Positions 18,369-27,142 of a DNA stretch of 64,000 nt are shown one piece after another. Position 1 is the first letter of the stretch. The number at the start of each line of letters is the position of its first letter. Under the pieces are notes generated by a model. It was given only the letters and a program-made list of their open reading frames with translations. It did not search any database and was not told the origin of the DNA. This stretch comes from an uncultured Acetatifactor sp. (GTDB lineage: Bacteria > Bacillota > Clostridia > Lachnospirales > Lachnospiraceae). Location of the stretch: contig CAJUTJ010000091.1 of NCBI GenBank assembly GCA_910589655.1, positions 13,446-77,445 on the forward strand, written 5' to 3'. Both the position numbers and the translations under genes were made by a program.

Positions 18369-18794
18369 TTACTCCTTCAATATCTTTGATAAAAATTTTT
18401 CCGGCTCCGTTAATTTTTTCCCTAATTTATATAATTGAACCCGCGATAACGGAATTTTAAACCCAATATGCCCCTTTTCATACTTTCCCTCTAAAATAGA
18501 ATCGTACAGTTTCCGAATAAAAGCAGACCACTGAGGCAGATTCCCGTTCTCGGCTTTGTCAAATAAATAAACCATCCCGTCCGCCATGTAAAATGCCAGC
18601 AGTGCCGTGCTCAAATCACATTTTCCATTATCAAGAATGCTTTGCGGGATTTCAAACCCATTATCCCAATTGTAATTATACATATAACTATATAGAATCT
18701 CTGCATCTTCTGTCTGCTTAACCATTGCCTGCACTTCAGCATTTGTGCAGTCATATATCCATGACTTTACTTTTAAAATTTTATTTTCTTCCAT
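18369..18794 (-). CDS. DUF4274 family protein
   Basis: A 141-residue protein with WIYDCTNAEVQAMVK, YNYNWDNGFEIPQSIL and STALLAFYMADGM, the pattern I associate with DUF4274. Members often look like immunity or small accessory proteins, but no function is established. The start follows GAGGGG. The gene stands alone downstream of a decayed reading frame that carries a family A leader. Confidence 0.6.
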   Translation of the reverse strand: MEENKILKVKSWIYDCTNAEVQAMVKQTEDAEILYSYMYNYNWDNGFEIPQSILDNGKCDLSTALLAFYMADGMVYLFDKAENGNLPQWSAFIRKLYDSILEGKYEKGHIGFKIPLSRVQLYKLGKKLTEPEKFLSKILKE

Positions 18795-18804
18795 AAATAT
18801 CCCC

Positions 18805-19018
18805 TCTAAACTTTTCTCAAACGTGCTTCTCGTTCCAACATTGCCTGACTGAAATCATCCGGTATTGTCATCTGGTATTGCCTTCCGCCATTGTCATCCT
18901 GTTTTCGTCTATTGCAAGTGGTTGTTCCAAGAATTCAGGCGAAAACCTTTTTTTGAATCACTTGTTGCCGATAACCTGCCGTTTTATTTGATGGATTTTT
19001 CAACTGCTCAAGCACATT
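18805..19018 (-). pseudogene. degenerate small gene, unknown
   Basis: Behind a family A leader the minus strand encodes, in three successive frames, VLEQLKNPSNKTAGYRQQ, then EFLEQPLAIDENRMTMAEG, then TIPDDFSQAMLEREARLRKV-stop. The segments look like one protein broken by two frameshifts. No family is recognised. Confidence 0.35.
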
Positions 19019-19068
19019 TTTATACCCCTAGCGCGCACATACCAATCAATATTTGGAAGTTGGCTTTC
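19018..19068 (-). repeat. family A leader repeat, copy 1
   Basis: Minus strand: an AACTTCC arm, AAATATTGATTGGTATG, a short GCGCGC hairpin and GGGGTATAAAAATG. It lies directly after the P-loop kinase stop and leads into the degenerate reading frame at 18805-19018. The first hairpin arm is damaged. Confidence 0.6.
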
Positions 19069-19698
19069 TCACATTTGCTGTAAAACTCCCAGAACTTCCT
19101 CCTTCCATGCCGCAATCTGTGAAAATAATTCTTCCATATTAATTTTTGAGAAATCTGTTGTATCGACTTTAATCTGTCTGCTGCCAACATAAAAGGCATC
19201 AAATCCCCTTTTTTCTATCCCATGGATAAAATCTTCACAAGAAAGAGTTTTTGCCTTTGGAGTTTTTATATGATTCTCTTTCTTTTCCGGATAACAGTCA
19301 TTCACAACATGCCCTCTGTGCCTGTCAGGACTGCTTTCCCGTTCCAGAAAACGCTGGTAGATGACCTTGTAATCACCTGTTAATGTAATGGTCATTGCAG
19401 AATATCGATATTTTTCTAAAAGATTTTTCATTCCATGTTCTGACGAATATTCAAAATTATTCTCTAAGATAAAAGGTTGTCCTGCCTTCATAAGCTGACC
19501 TGCGACATAATACATAATTTCCATGCCGGCAATTCCAAGATTTACTTTTTCTGCTCTCGACTGAAAACCAACGTTGTCAAACAGCAATTCTTTTATGGAA
19601 TCTTTTGAAATAACAGGCAGCTTTAACCTTTCTGACATGACCTCTGCTATAGTGCTTTTTCCTGCTGCCGGAATACCTGTCACTAATATACAATACAT
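19069..19698 (-). CDS. P-loop AAA kinase, polynucleotide-kinase-like
   Basis: A 209-residue protein beginning MYCILVTGIPAAGKSTIAEV, a Walker A motif in the first 15 residues. VISKDSIKELLFD and ILENNFEYSS follow, then the lid-like region YQRFLERESSPDRHRGH. This layout is typical of small zeta-toxin/PNK-like kinases that phosphorylate a nucleoside, RNA end or small metabolite. The substrate is not readable from sequence. The start follows a family A leader rather than a clear ribosome site. Confidence 0.7.
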   Translation of the reverse strand: MYCILVTGIPAAGKSTIAEVMSERLKLPVISKDSIKELLFDNVGFQSRAEKVNLGIAGMEIMYYVAGQLMKAGQPFILENNFEYSSEHGMKNLLEKYRYSAMTITLTGDYKVIYQRFLERESSPDRHRGHVVNDCYPEKKENHIKTPKAKTLSCEDFIHGIEKRGFDAFYVGSRQIKVDTTDFSKINMEELFSQIAAWKEEVLGVLQQM

Positions 19699-19699
19699 T

Positions 19700-19764
19700 T
19701 TTATTCCCATCTGCGCTGCGGCGCGCACTTAAATCAATAGTTGAATACGCATTTTTATTCAACC
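19700..19764 (-). repeat. family A leader repeat, copy 2
   Basis: Minus strand: GTTGAATAAAAATGCGTATT closing to CAAC (8-bp stem), TTGATTTAAG, then GTGCGCGCCGCAGCGCAG and a short tail to the kinase ATG. It is nearly identical to the tandem copies at 36921-37177. The 280 bases beyond it (19765-20046) show no gene. Confidence 0.75.
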
Positions 19765-20046
19765 TTATTCCCCCATCAAATTAACTGTTTCTATAGCCGC
19801 TCCAAGTTCCCTTACCTATATCAGGAAATCTTCGGATACATTATTATCCTCAATCAGTAAGTCATAATCTTTTATCCGTCATACAGAATGGAAGTTTCAT
19901 CGAAAACCGAAACTCCGGCGATTATCCGGGTAAAATGCGAGAGGCCATTTTAAGTATGTAAGAGAAATGCCCACTGAGTTTCCTGCATAAAATGAAAACA
20001 GCCGTTGTCGGAATAACCGTTCCTGCAGCGGTCGGTCTTGTAGTTG

Positions 20047-20472
20047 TCAATTTATCCTCTGTTTTCTGTTTGGTTTCCTTTTAATACCCAACAGTCTGAT
20101 AAAATCATCAAACAAAGAAGTGTCTGTGGGCTCAAACATCATCCATTTTCCATCATGGTATGTTTGCGTTTCATCATAAATTCTTTGAACTTCCTCTGAG
20201 TAATTATCCCTGTCTTTTTCAAATTTTAAGCGCTCATCTTTTCCTAAGATAATCATAAATCCTACACAGTTTTCTCTTGCATATAACGCACATAGAGTTT
20301 TACCGCCTCGACGGTATTTATATTCATATGTCCACGCTTTACCGCCTTTATCCCACAGGCAATCCATCTCGTATTTTTCATTAATTAAAGCGCAAAGTTT
20401 ATTCCATATCTCATATAAAGGTTGTCCGACTAAGAGTGTCATTTGCTCTGCGTCAGGTATTATATCAAGCAT
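20047..20472 (-). CDS. DUF3788 family protein
   Basis: A 141-residue protein from ATG 20472, placed by GAGGAGG six bases upstream. GGKAWTYEYKYRRGGKTLCA, FMIILGKDERLKFE, YDETQTYHDGKWM and a basic LLGIKRKPNRK tail match DUF3788. This common small Firmicutes/Bacteroidetes family has no assigned function, though it is often compared with DNA-binding or YdhG-type folds. It stands alone. Confidence 0.7.
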   Translation of the reverse strand: MLDIIPDAEQMTLLVGQPLYEIWNKLCALINEKYEMDCLWDKGGKAWTYEYKYRRGGKTLCALYARENCVGFMIILGKDERLKFEKDRDNYSEEVQRIYDETQTYHDGKWMMFEPTDTSLFDDFIRLLGIKRKPNRKQRIN

Positions 20473-20580
20473 GATAACCTCCTCTGTTAACTTCGATTCG
20501 CGTAACAGTTCAGCCATGCATAAGTTGTTGGATTGTACAATTTGCTTTACAAAATACCCTTTGTGAACAAGCTCCCAACG

Positions 20581-20890
20581 TCATTTTGTAGATTCAATGT
20601 TGTATGGATGAACTGTTACCGATTTGTTGATGGCTCTATTATACTGCAACGGCTCTCCAAATGGAATAAGCTTTATAAAAATTTCATTACCGTTCACAGC
20701 AACATTTGATTTCCATAAATCAGTCATGACATAAAAAATTGAGTTTCCCCATTTTTGCAATTCGTATCTCTGAACTCCGTACCAAATCAGTATTTTCCAT
20801 AAGAGAGGTAATCACCGCCGACGGTCCCCCATCTGTTTGGTATTTATGCGGTCTTGCAAAAAGCGTACAGAAAAAATGGGGAAACTCAAA
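20581..20890 (-). pseudogene. degenerate coding remnant, unknown
   Basis: Two overlapping open segments without starts lie upstream of the DUF3788 gene on its strand. One contains RPHKYQTDGGPSAVITSL and ENTDLVRSSEIRIAKMGK. The other contains YGVQRYELQKWGNSIFYVM and NGNEIFIKLIPFGEPLQY and ends at TGA 20581-20583. They may be parts of one gene split by a frameshift. No family recognised. Confidence 0.3.
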
Positions 20891-21189
20891 ATAAAAAACC
20901 CTTGACTTTTTATATTACCACAGTTTATATTATAAAAAGGTGCCGCAGGCTGCACTTACGCTATGGCGGTATTTCCTATAATAAAAAGACTGTTTCAGGA
21001 AGAAACAACGCATTTAGAAAAATGCATAGACGTAAATTTTATTCATCATTATATACACTATTATAAAAATTTGTTATAACAAGTAAGCCGATGCGCATAA
21101 GCACCGGAACCACGATTCTGCCACGAAGGCTTTCGCTCTCTGAAGGGGGCTGTTTTCGGGGCTTATTTTTTGTTATGAATGGAGGAAAT

Positions 21190-21750
21190 ATGAACAATAA
21201 CAAAATGTCACCCATTGTAAAGTGTGCCGTAACCGCCGTTTGTATGGCTCTCTGTGTGGTTCTGCCAATCGCGCTCCACGCCATTCCCAATGCAGGCACG
21301 CTGATATCGCCTATGCACCTGCCCGTGCTGCTCTGCGGCATGATCTGCGGATGGCATTACGGGCTTGCCTGCGGTCTGATGGGGCCCATGCTCTCCTGTT
21401 TTATCACGGGAATGCCCGGTATCGGTTATCTGCCCACCATGATGGTGGAGCTGGCAGTCTATGGTCTGGTTGTAGGATTGATGATACGATTCGTACATAC
21501 GGGAAAGCAAATCGTTGATATTTATGTCAGCCTGATAGCTGCCATGCTGTCGGGACGTATTATCACCGGAGTTGTCAGAGCGCTAATCTTTTCCGCAGGA
21601 AGCTACTCCTGGAAGGCATGGGCCACAGGGTATTTTGTATCCAGCTTTCCGGGAATTATCCTGCAGTTAATTTTGATTCCTATACTTTATCTGGCGCTGC
21701 AAAAGGCACATTTAGCCCCTTCGCATTCCGCCAAGGCTCCCGCAAAATAA
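21190..21750 (+). CDS. ECF transporter S component, substrate unknown
   Basis: A 186-residue integral membrane protein with about six helices. From ATG 21190 (GGAGG upstream) it starts with SPIVKCAVTAVCMALCVVL. It has the S-component pattern PMHLPVLLCGMICGWHYGL and GMPGIGYLPTMMVELAVYG. S components bind a vitamin or trace nutrient and borrow a shared ECF energising module, which is not encoded nearby. The 120-base leader has GC-rich segments but matches no riboswitch consensus I know, so the substrate cannot be inferred. Confidence 0.85.
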   Translation: MNNNKMSPIVKCAVTAVCMALCVVLPIALHAIPNAGTLISPMHLPVLLCGMICGWHYGLACGLMGPMLSCFITGMPGIGYLPTMMVELAVYGLVVGLMIRFVHTGKQIVDIYVSLIAAMLSGRIITGVVRALIFSAGSYSWKAWATGYFVSSFPGIILQLILIPILYLALQKAHLAPSHSAKAPAK

Positions 21751-21877
21751 CATGCCGGGGTTCTGCCACGGGGAATGAAAAGAAAACCAAAATAATGCCG
21801 CAGCCTTGCTAAAAACCTCATGGCTGCGGCATTATTGATTATTGCTATTGCTTTTTGAATTAATTCAGACTATTTCC

Positions 21878-22534
21878 TTATTTTTCAGGGAAAATCTCCC
21901 TGATCTTCTCAGCCAGCCCTTCCGCCAATTGCCGGTGGCCCTCCGCCGTCAAGTGCATATAGTCAATCGTATTGGTCGGTGCGGCAACACATTGATTTGC
22001 ATCCAAATAGTAACAGCCGGTAAGCTCGGCAATTTTGGCATATTCCTCTGCCAGCCCCTCCGATTTCTCTGCACATCCCCGTCCCATTGTAGCTGCAATC
22101 TCCGTAGCCGCATATTGTTTATCTATATTCTGGGGCACGACTATCAGGATGGAAGTCTTACCGTCCCTCCAGCAATCCGTAGTGGCTTTAGCCTTGGCGA
22201 TCAGCCTTTTCAGCCCAAGTGCGATACAGGCAGCCGACGCGCCGAACCTCTCCTTCGTATCATTGGTACCCAGCATAATGACCAGCAAATCCACCGGTTC
22301 ATGGCTCATCAGACAAGGATAAATGTACTCAAGTCCGGACAATCCTTCATGGATCGGATCCTCAAAGCAAGTGGTACGCCCGCTTAGACCTTCCTCCACC
22401 ACGAGAAAACCATCTCCCAGCTTTTCCTGAAGCAGACAACACCACCTCTGCGTTTCATCGAACCGCCCACCCGTCATGGCGCAATAACCATGCGTATTGG
22501 AATCCCCAAAACACACAATATGTCTTTTCATCAT
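21878..22534 (-). CDS. SGNH/GDSL-type esterase
   Basis: A 218-residue hydrolase with all SGNH blocks: HIVCFGDSNTHGY (Ser nucleophile), LSGRT (Gly), IMLGTNDTK (Asn) and DYMHLTAEGH (Asp-His). AAGGAG precedes the ATG pair at 22531-22534, inside a family A leader. No signal peptide, so it is cytoplasmic. Placement just downstream of nanE suggests it may deacetylate O-acetylated sialic acids, but this is inferred from context only. The two genes are parted by family A and B repeats. Confidence 0.85.
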   Translation of the reverse strand: MMKRHIVCFGDSNTHGYCAMTGGRFDETQRWCCLLQEKLGDGFLVVEEGLSGRTTCFEDPIHEGLSGLEYIYPCLMSHEPVDLLVIMLGTNDTKERFGASAACIALGLKRLIAKAKATTDCWRDGKTSILIVVPQNIDKQYAATEIAATMGRGCAEKSEGLAEEYAKIAELTGCYYLDANQCVAAPTNTIDYMHLTAEGHRQLAEGLAEKIREIFPEK

Positions 22535-22607
22535 CCCTATACTCCTTGCGTGCTTCAGCACGCACTCCAATCAATATATGGAAGTTTACTTCCAAACTTC
22601 CAGACAG
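22535..22607 (-). repeat. family A leader repeat, copy 3
   Basis: Minus strand: GGAAGTAAACTTCC hairpin, ATATTGATTGGA, GTGCGTGCTGAAGCACGC hairpin, then AAGGAGTATAGGG and the esterase ATG. Here a true ribosome site lies between the GC hairpin and the start. It abuts a family B copy. Confidence 0.75.
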
Positions 22608-22721
22608 GCCGACATAGCCGACACAAACAATTAATGAATTGGTGCAAGTCTGGAAAAAGCTCTGCCTCGCAGAGCGTGAAATCACTTAGCGAGGCTCTTT
22701 TGAGCTTAGTGATTTGCATTC
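22608..22721. repeat. family B palindromic repeat, copy 2
   Basis: CAGACAGGCCGACATAGCCG, CAATTAATGAATTGGTGCA, then hairpin GCTCTG..CAGAGC and hairpin AAATCACTTAGC..GCTTAGTGATTT. It matches the copy at 50521-50690 in order. It lies between nanE and the esterase gene and starts exactly where family A copy 3 ends. Confidence 0.7.
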
Positions 22722-22747
22722 TTTGATACACATGCCAGTCTGACTTC

Positions 22748-23452
22748 TTAATCATGGAATGCGGAAACCGCTTTCATAAATCGCTGTGCAATTTCCAACG
22801 GTCTCGTAATGGCGCCTCCTACTACCACCGCATGTGCGCCTGTTTTCAGCATCTCCACCGCCTGCTCGGGGCTATGTACTCTTCCCTCTCCGATTACAGG
22901 AATATCCAAAGTCTCTGACAGCCGCCTTGCCAGCTCATAATCGGGACCGTCGGTCTTAGGTGTATAAGGCGTATATCCGCTCATGGTAGTCCCCACAATG
23001 TCCATTCCCAGCTTCCATGCGTTGACACCTTCCTCATAAGTAGAAATATCCGCCATCAAAACAGCCTCGGGATATTTTTCACGGACTTCCGAAATAAATT
23101 CACTGATGCTTTTGCCGTCGCCCCTCTTTTGATTGGTACAATCGAGAGCTATCACATCCGCTTTCGCTTCTACAAGCTCGTCAACTTCCTTCATGGTAGG
23201 GGTAATATAACTTTCGAAACCTTCATATTGTATCTTTATTAACCCGATTACAGGAAGACCTGTTTCTTCCTTAATCGCAATGACATCACGGATACTGCTG
23301 GTGCGGATGGCCGGTGCACCTGCCTGCTTTGCTGCTCTGGCCATAAGATACATAACGGACTTTTCTTCCACATACAAAGGTTCTCCCTTAACTGCCTGAC
23401 AGGATACAATTACCTTTCCCTTGATCCGCTCAAACAATTCTTCTTTATTCAA
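22748..23452 (-). CDS. nanE: ManNAc-6-phosphate 2-epimerase NanE
   Basis: Converts N-acetylmannosamine-6-phosphate to GlcNAc-6-phosphate in sialic-acid breakdown. 234 residues, TIM barrel. Typical blocks are VSCQAVKGEPLY, VIALDCTNQKRGDGKS, AVLMADISTYEEG, DIVGTTMSGYTPY and VIGEGRVHSPEQA. The start is TTG at 23452 with AAGGAGG upstream. It follows nanA on the minus strand in the sialic-acid operon. Confidence 0.95.
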   Translation of the reverse strand: MNKEELFERIKGKVIVSCQAVKGEPLYVEEKSVMYLMARAAKQAGAPAIRTSSIRDVIAIKEETGLPVIGLIKIQYEGFESYITPTMKEVDELVEAKADVIALDCTNQKRGDGKSISEFISEVREKYPEAVLMADISTYEEGVNAWKLGMDIVGTTMSGYTPYTPKTDGPDYELARRLSETLDIPVIGEGRVHSPEQAVEMLKTGAHAVVVGGAITRPLEIAQRFMKAVSAFHD

Positions 23453-23572
23453 CTCGGTACCTCCTTCTATTCTTAATGTAATCGCCGCTCATGGCAATCA
23501 TTTTATCATACACCAAATAACTCATTGTTCACCGCATCGCATAAATCGGGGAAATTTCCATACCCTCTTGGG

Positions 23573-24496
23573 TTAATCCTTCACATACTGTTCAATGGCT
23601 TTATCCACCATATTTGCACATTTCTTAACCTGCTCCATATCTTTGGGAACCAATGCAGGCAGCGGTTTGCGCACGCTTCCAATATCCATTCCTTCCCGGA
23701 TGCGAAGTATTTCCTTAATCACGGCATATAAATTTCCGCGGCAGGCGCACATTGCGTATATAATCTCGTTGGCTGCATACTGTATCTTCCGAGCCTCTTC
23801 TATCCTGCCTCCGTCCATCAGTTCCTTGATTTTCAGATAAAGCTCCGGCATAACACCGTAAGTGCCTCCGATTCCCCCGTCCGCTCCGATGGCAAGCCCC
23901 GACACCAGCTGTTCGTCGGGACCGTTCAATACAGCAAAGCCTTCCCCGCCTTCCGCCTTAAACATCTGAATATCCTGTGTGGGCATGGAGCTGTTCTTAA
24001 CGGCAATGACCTTCGGATTCTTTCTCATTTCCCGGAACAACGGCATGGTCAAGGCCACTCCTGCCAGCTGGGGAATATTATAAATAATGAAATCCGTATC
24101 CGGAGCCGCATCGGAAATATCATTCCAATACTCCGCAATGGCATATTCCGGCAGATGGAAATAAATCGGAGGAATGGCCGCTATGGCATCTACGCCGAGA
24201 CTCTGGGCATGAGCCGCAAGCTCTCTGCTCTCCGCCGTGTTATTACATGCCACATGGGCGATCACCGTCATCTTATTTTGAGCCACACGCATTACATGCT
24301 CCAACGTGCGCTTTCTGTCTTCCACTGTCTGATAAATGCATTCTCCGGAAGAGCCGCCCACATAAACGCCTTTTACCCCCTTTTCCACCATATAGCGTGC
24401 CAGCATTTCCACACGTTCTCCGTCTACCTCGCCCTTGCTGTCATAACACGCATAAAATGCCGGTATGATTCCCTGATATTTCTTGATATCTCCCAT
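23573..24496 (-). CDS. nanA: N-acetylneuraminate lyase NanA
   Basis: Class I aldolase splitting N-acetylneuraminate to ManNAc and pyruvate. 307 residues from ATG 24496 (GGAGG seven bases upstream). DapA/NanA-fold motifs seen are YVGGSSGECIYQTVEDRK, IIYNIPQLAGV (catalytic Tyr) and VIAVKNSSMPTQD (Schiff-base Lys). YVGGSSGE rather than the DHDPS-type GTTGE favours the sialate branch, and so do the neighbours. It sits between nanE and the YhcH-like gene. Confidence 0.92.
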   Translation of the reverse strand: MGDIKKYQGIIPAFYACYDSKGEVDGERVEMLARYMVEKGVKGVYVGGSSGECIYQTVEDRKRTLEHVMRVAQNKMTVIAHVACNNTAESRELAAHAQSLGVDAIAAIPPIYFHLPEYAIAEYWNDISDAAPDTDFIIYNIPQLAGVALTMPLFREMRKNPKVIAVKNSSMPTQDIQMFKAEGGEGFAVLNGPDEQLVSGLAIGADGGIGGTYGVMPELYLKIKELMDGGRIEEARKIQYAANEIIYAMCACRGNLYAVIKEILRIREGMDIGSVRKPLPALVPKDMEQVKKCANMVDKAIEQYVKD

Positions 24497-24557
24497 ACCT
24501 ATAACCTCCTTCCTCACTTTCAAACAACCGCCGGGGATACTTTGAATTGCTTTTACA

Positions 24558-25010
24558 CTATCCTACATACACCTTGATAACCGCTTTCTTCACCGCTGCG
24601 GGCTGCTTCTCCGCCAGCTTCAGCTTGTGGGCATCCTCCGGCAGAACCACCAGCGCTTTGCCCGGAACCAGTCTGATATAATGCTCTACCGGCCCCTCCA
24701 CCTCGTATAAATCGGCATCTTCGTCGAAAGTCTTCACATTCACTCTAGCCATATCCGAGACGCCTACCAGCTCTTCTCCCGTGACGGTCATATGGATATC
24801 CGCATATTTCGCATGAGCCTCAAAAAAAGCATCTTCCTCAGCAATCGTCTCGTACTCCAGCACATTTAGATAAACCTTCTTACCGTCTATCTCATAATGC
24901 CCCGGTTCCACATCTTTCAGGGGATGTGTCGCCAGATAATCAAACGCCTTATCCAGATATTCTCCCATACCGCGATAATGCCCGATATTGCTAATTTCCG
25001 TATAAATCAA
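24558..25010 (-). CDS. YhcH/YjgK/YiaL (NanQ-like) protein
   Basis: A 150-residue cupin-like protein with HPLKDVEPGHYEIDGKKVYL, FEAHAKYADIHMTVTGEE and VVLPEDAHKLKL. This family accompanies sialic-acid genes; one member (NanQ) is reported to speed anomerisation of sialic acid. The start at 25010 lies 24 bases after the permease stop, with GGAGGTG upstream. Confidence 0.88.
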   Translation of the reverse strand: MIYTEISNIGHYRGMGEYLDKAFDYLATHPLKDVEPGHYEIDGKKVYLNVLEYETIAEEDAFFEAHAKYADIHMTVTGEELVGVSDMARVNVKTFDEDADLYEVEGPVEHYIRLVPGKALVVLPEDAHKLKLAEKQPAAVKKAVIKVYVG

Positions 25011-25033
25011 CGCTGCACCTCCTGTTCCGCACC

Positions 25034-25939
25034 CTATCCTTTCACCGCTCCCATGGTAATACCCTTCGTAAAGTATTTCTGGAAGATCAGGAAAATAATG
25101 ATGATGGGAATCGCCGCCAGTGATGCCCCCGCCATTATTAAACCAAAGTCCATGGCATTCTCCGCCTGAAGCTTCGCAATACCAAGAGGGATGGTCAGAT
25201 TCTTGGTGCTGGTCAACATAATCAACTGCATAAAATAATCATTCCATGAATTAATGAATGTGAAAATTGCCAGCGCACCGATACCCGGCTTAATCAAAGG
25301 AAGCGCAATGGTATAGAATGTCTTCCACTCTCCCGCACCGTCGATCTTTGCCGCTTCCATCATCTCTCCGGGAATCCCTTCCGAAAACTGCTTCATCAGG
25401 AACACGCCGAAAGGCCAGCCTACAATGGGGAAAATCACCGCCCATATGGTATTATATAATTCCAAAGACGCCATCTCCCGCAGCAGCGGGATCAGAATTA
25501 CCTGCTTCGGCAGAGCCATTGCACAAACAATCAGGGAAAAGACAAGAGTACGCCCTATAAATCGTTTTTTTGCCAAAGCATAACCTGCCATAGCCGCCGT
25601 AATACAGGTGAGCAGCATAGCGGCAACCGCCATAAACACGGTATTCAGCAGCCATCGGATAGCCGCCGGAACCTCGGGGCCTGCAAACAGAACCTCCGTA
25701 AAGGGAATGCGGATCTCCCATAACGGCGCATACTGTCTGCTAAACAGCTTCCGATAGTTCTCCAATACCCATTCATCCGGCCACCACTGCGGTGTTGTGG
25801 CATTGATAGCTGCGGAAGTCTTAAAAGAGCCGGTCACAATCCAGTAAAGGGGAAAGGCAAACGCAAACGCCAAAATCGTAATAACAGCCACTGAAAGGAT
25901 CTTATAACAGGTAGAACGATTAAATTTCTTATGTTTCAT
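25034..25939 (-). CDS. ABC sugar permease, MalG/LacG type
   Basis: A 301-residue inner-membrane permease with six predicted helices. It has the EAA loop MMEAAKIDGAGEWKTFYTIA, which contacts the ATPase, and the family-typical end GITMGAVKG. With the permease at 25957 and the binding protein at 27143 it forms a CUT1-type importer, most likely for sialic acid given its operon. No ATPase gene is present, so a shared MsmK-type ATPase elsewhere must energise it. Confidence 0.9.
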   Translation of the reverse strand: MKHKKFNRSTCYKILSVAVITILAFAFAFPLYWIVTGSFKTSAAINATTPQWWPDEWVLENYRKLFSRQYAPLWEIRIPFTEVLFAGPEVPAAIRWLLNTVFMAVAAMLLTCITAAMAGYALAKKRFIGRTLVFSLIVCAMALPKQVILIPLLREMASLELYNTIWAVIFPIVGWPFGVFLMKQFSEGIPGEMMEAAKIDGAGEWKTFYTIALPLIKPGIGALAIFTFINSWNDYFMQLIMLTSTKNLTIPLGIAKLQAENAMDFGLIMAGASLAAIPIIIIFLIFQKYFTKGITMGAVKG

Positions 25940-25956
25940 ACATTTTTCCCCCTTCC

Positions 25957-26859
25957 CTAATCTCTCTCGGCCAGCTTAAACTGCACAGCGGAAAGGACTG
26001 CTATAATAACGGCAAGGACAACGCCCATTGCATTACCGTATCCATAGCGGTACAGTTTAAACGCATTATAATAAATGTAATACATAATAGTATCCGTACT
26101 GTGATTCGGACCGCCGCTGGTCAACAGCTGTATCAACGCGAAACATTGGAAACTGTTGATCGTCGTAATAACGAGAATATACAATGTTGTAGGCATAATC
26201 TGAGGCCATTTAATTTTCCAGAAGCATTGGAATTTTGTGGCTCCATCCACTTCGGCCGCCTCCACAAGAGACTGATCCACATTGTTCAGCGCCGATACAT
26301 ACAGTACGATCGGCTGTCCTACCGATGTGGTCAAGAGAATCAATATAATACATCCAAGAGCATATTTTTCGTCCCCCAGCCAATTGATATTCTTTTCCAA
26401 AAGCCCTGTGCTGGTTCCCACATAGTTGAAAATACCATAGTAGTTATTAAACATCCACTTCCATACTACCGTAACGGCAACGGAACCCGTTACCACCGGC
26501 AGATAGAAAATACATCGGAAAGCGGAACATGCCGCACCTTTTAAATCATATATTACGGAGCTCACCCACAAGGAAAAGATGCACACTACCGGAACGGAAA
26601 CTATAACGATCACCGCGGTATTCCGTAACGCGCCGAGAAATACCGTATCCTGAAATAATTCCGTGTAGTTTGCCACCCCGATAAAAATATCTTCCCGATT
26701 CATCGTAGCGTCAAAGAAACTGGTAAATACACATTGGATCATCGGATAAATTACAAATCCCAAAAAGAAAACCAGACTGGGAAGCATAAATGCATATCCG
26801 GCCATCGTTTCCCTGCGCACCAAAGCTTTACCCATGGGATTCTTTTTTTCAGCTGCCAT
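25957..26859 (-). CDS. ABC sugar permease, MalF/LacF type
   Basis: A 300-residue permease. The start at 26859 follows GGGAGGGAGGAA. The cytoplasmic N-terminus leads to helix YAFMLPSLVFFLGFVIYP. The EAA loop reads LVEAAEVDGATKFQCFWKIK, and the late segment LTSGGPNHSTDT is typical of MalF-type partners. It precedes its partner permease by 17 bases. A hairpin between it and the binding-protein gene upstream probably lowers its expression relative to that gene. Confidence 0.9.
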   Translation of the reverse strand: MAAEKKNPMGKALVRRETMAGYAFMLPSLVFFLGFVIYPMIQCVFTSFFDATMNREDIFIGVANYTELFQDTVFLGALRNTAVIVIVSVPVVCIFSLWVSSVIYDLKGAACSAFRCIFYLPVVTGSVAVTVVWKWMFNNYYGIFNYVGTSTGLLEKNINWLGDEKYALGCIILILLTTSVGQPIVLYVSALNNVDQSLVEAAEVDGATKFQCFWKIKWPQIMPTTLYILVITTINSFQCFALIQLLTSGGPNHSTDTIMYYIYYNAFKLYRYGYGNAMGVVLAVIIAVLSAVQFKLAERD

Positions 26860-26917
26860 AAGGATTCCTCCCTCCCGTATCAAATTGATTTCTACATATC
26901 TATCGCCGCAAAGCAAA

Positions 26918-26951
26918 CGACCCTCCCCGCAGATTTCCTCGGGAAGGGTCG
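26918..26951 (-). terminator. partial terminator within the importer operon
   Basis: On the minus strand CGACCCTTCCCG pairs with CGGGGAGGGTCG and is followed by TTTGCTTT. It lies between the binding-protein gene and the first permease gene. Such leaky terminators usually keep binding-protein mRNA in excess. The rest of this 283-base gap shows no gene. Confidence 0.7.
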
Positions 26952-27142
26952 CGAGTCTCACATGAAACGCTTCATTTACTTAAACTTCATTTACATGAAC
27001 TTTTATTAGACTCCGTTTGCTGTCCGTTTATATAGACCTTCTATCCGGATTCCTTTGCACTGTTTTGTTTATAAGAACATTTTACTCGGATTCCTTTTTG
27101 TTTGGCCACTTATATAAAGGACTCTTGCTCAGCTTATTATCT

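Noticed and set aside
21070..21180. Riboswitch (preQ1, THF or TPP) before the ECF S component
   Set aside because: None of the conserved cores of these classes is present; only generic GC-rich segments are seen.
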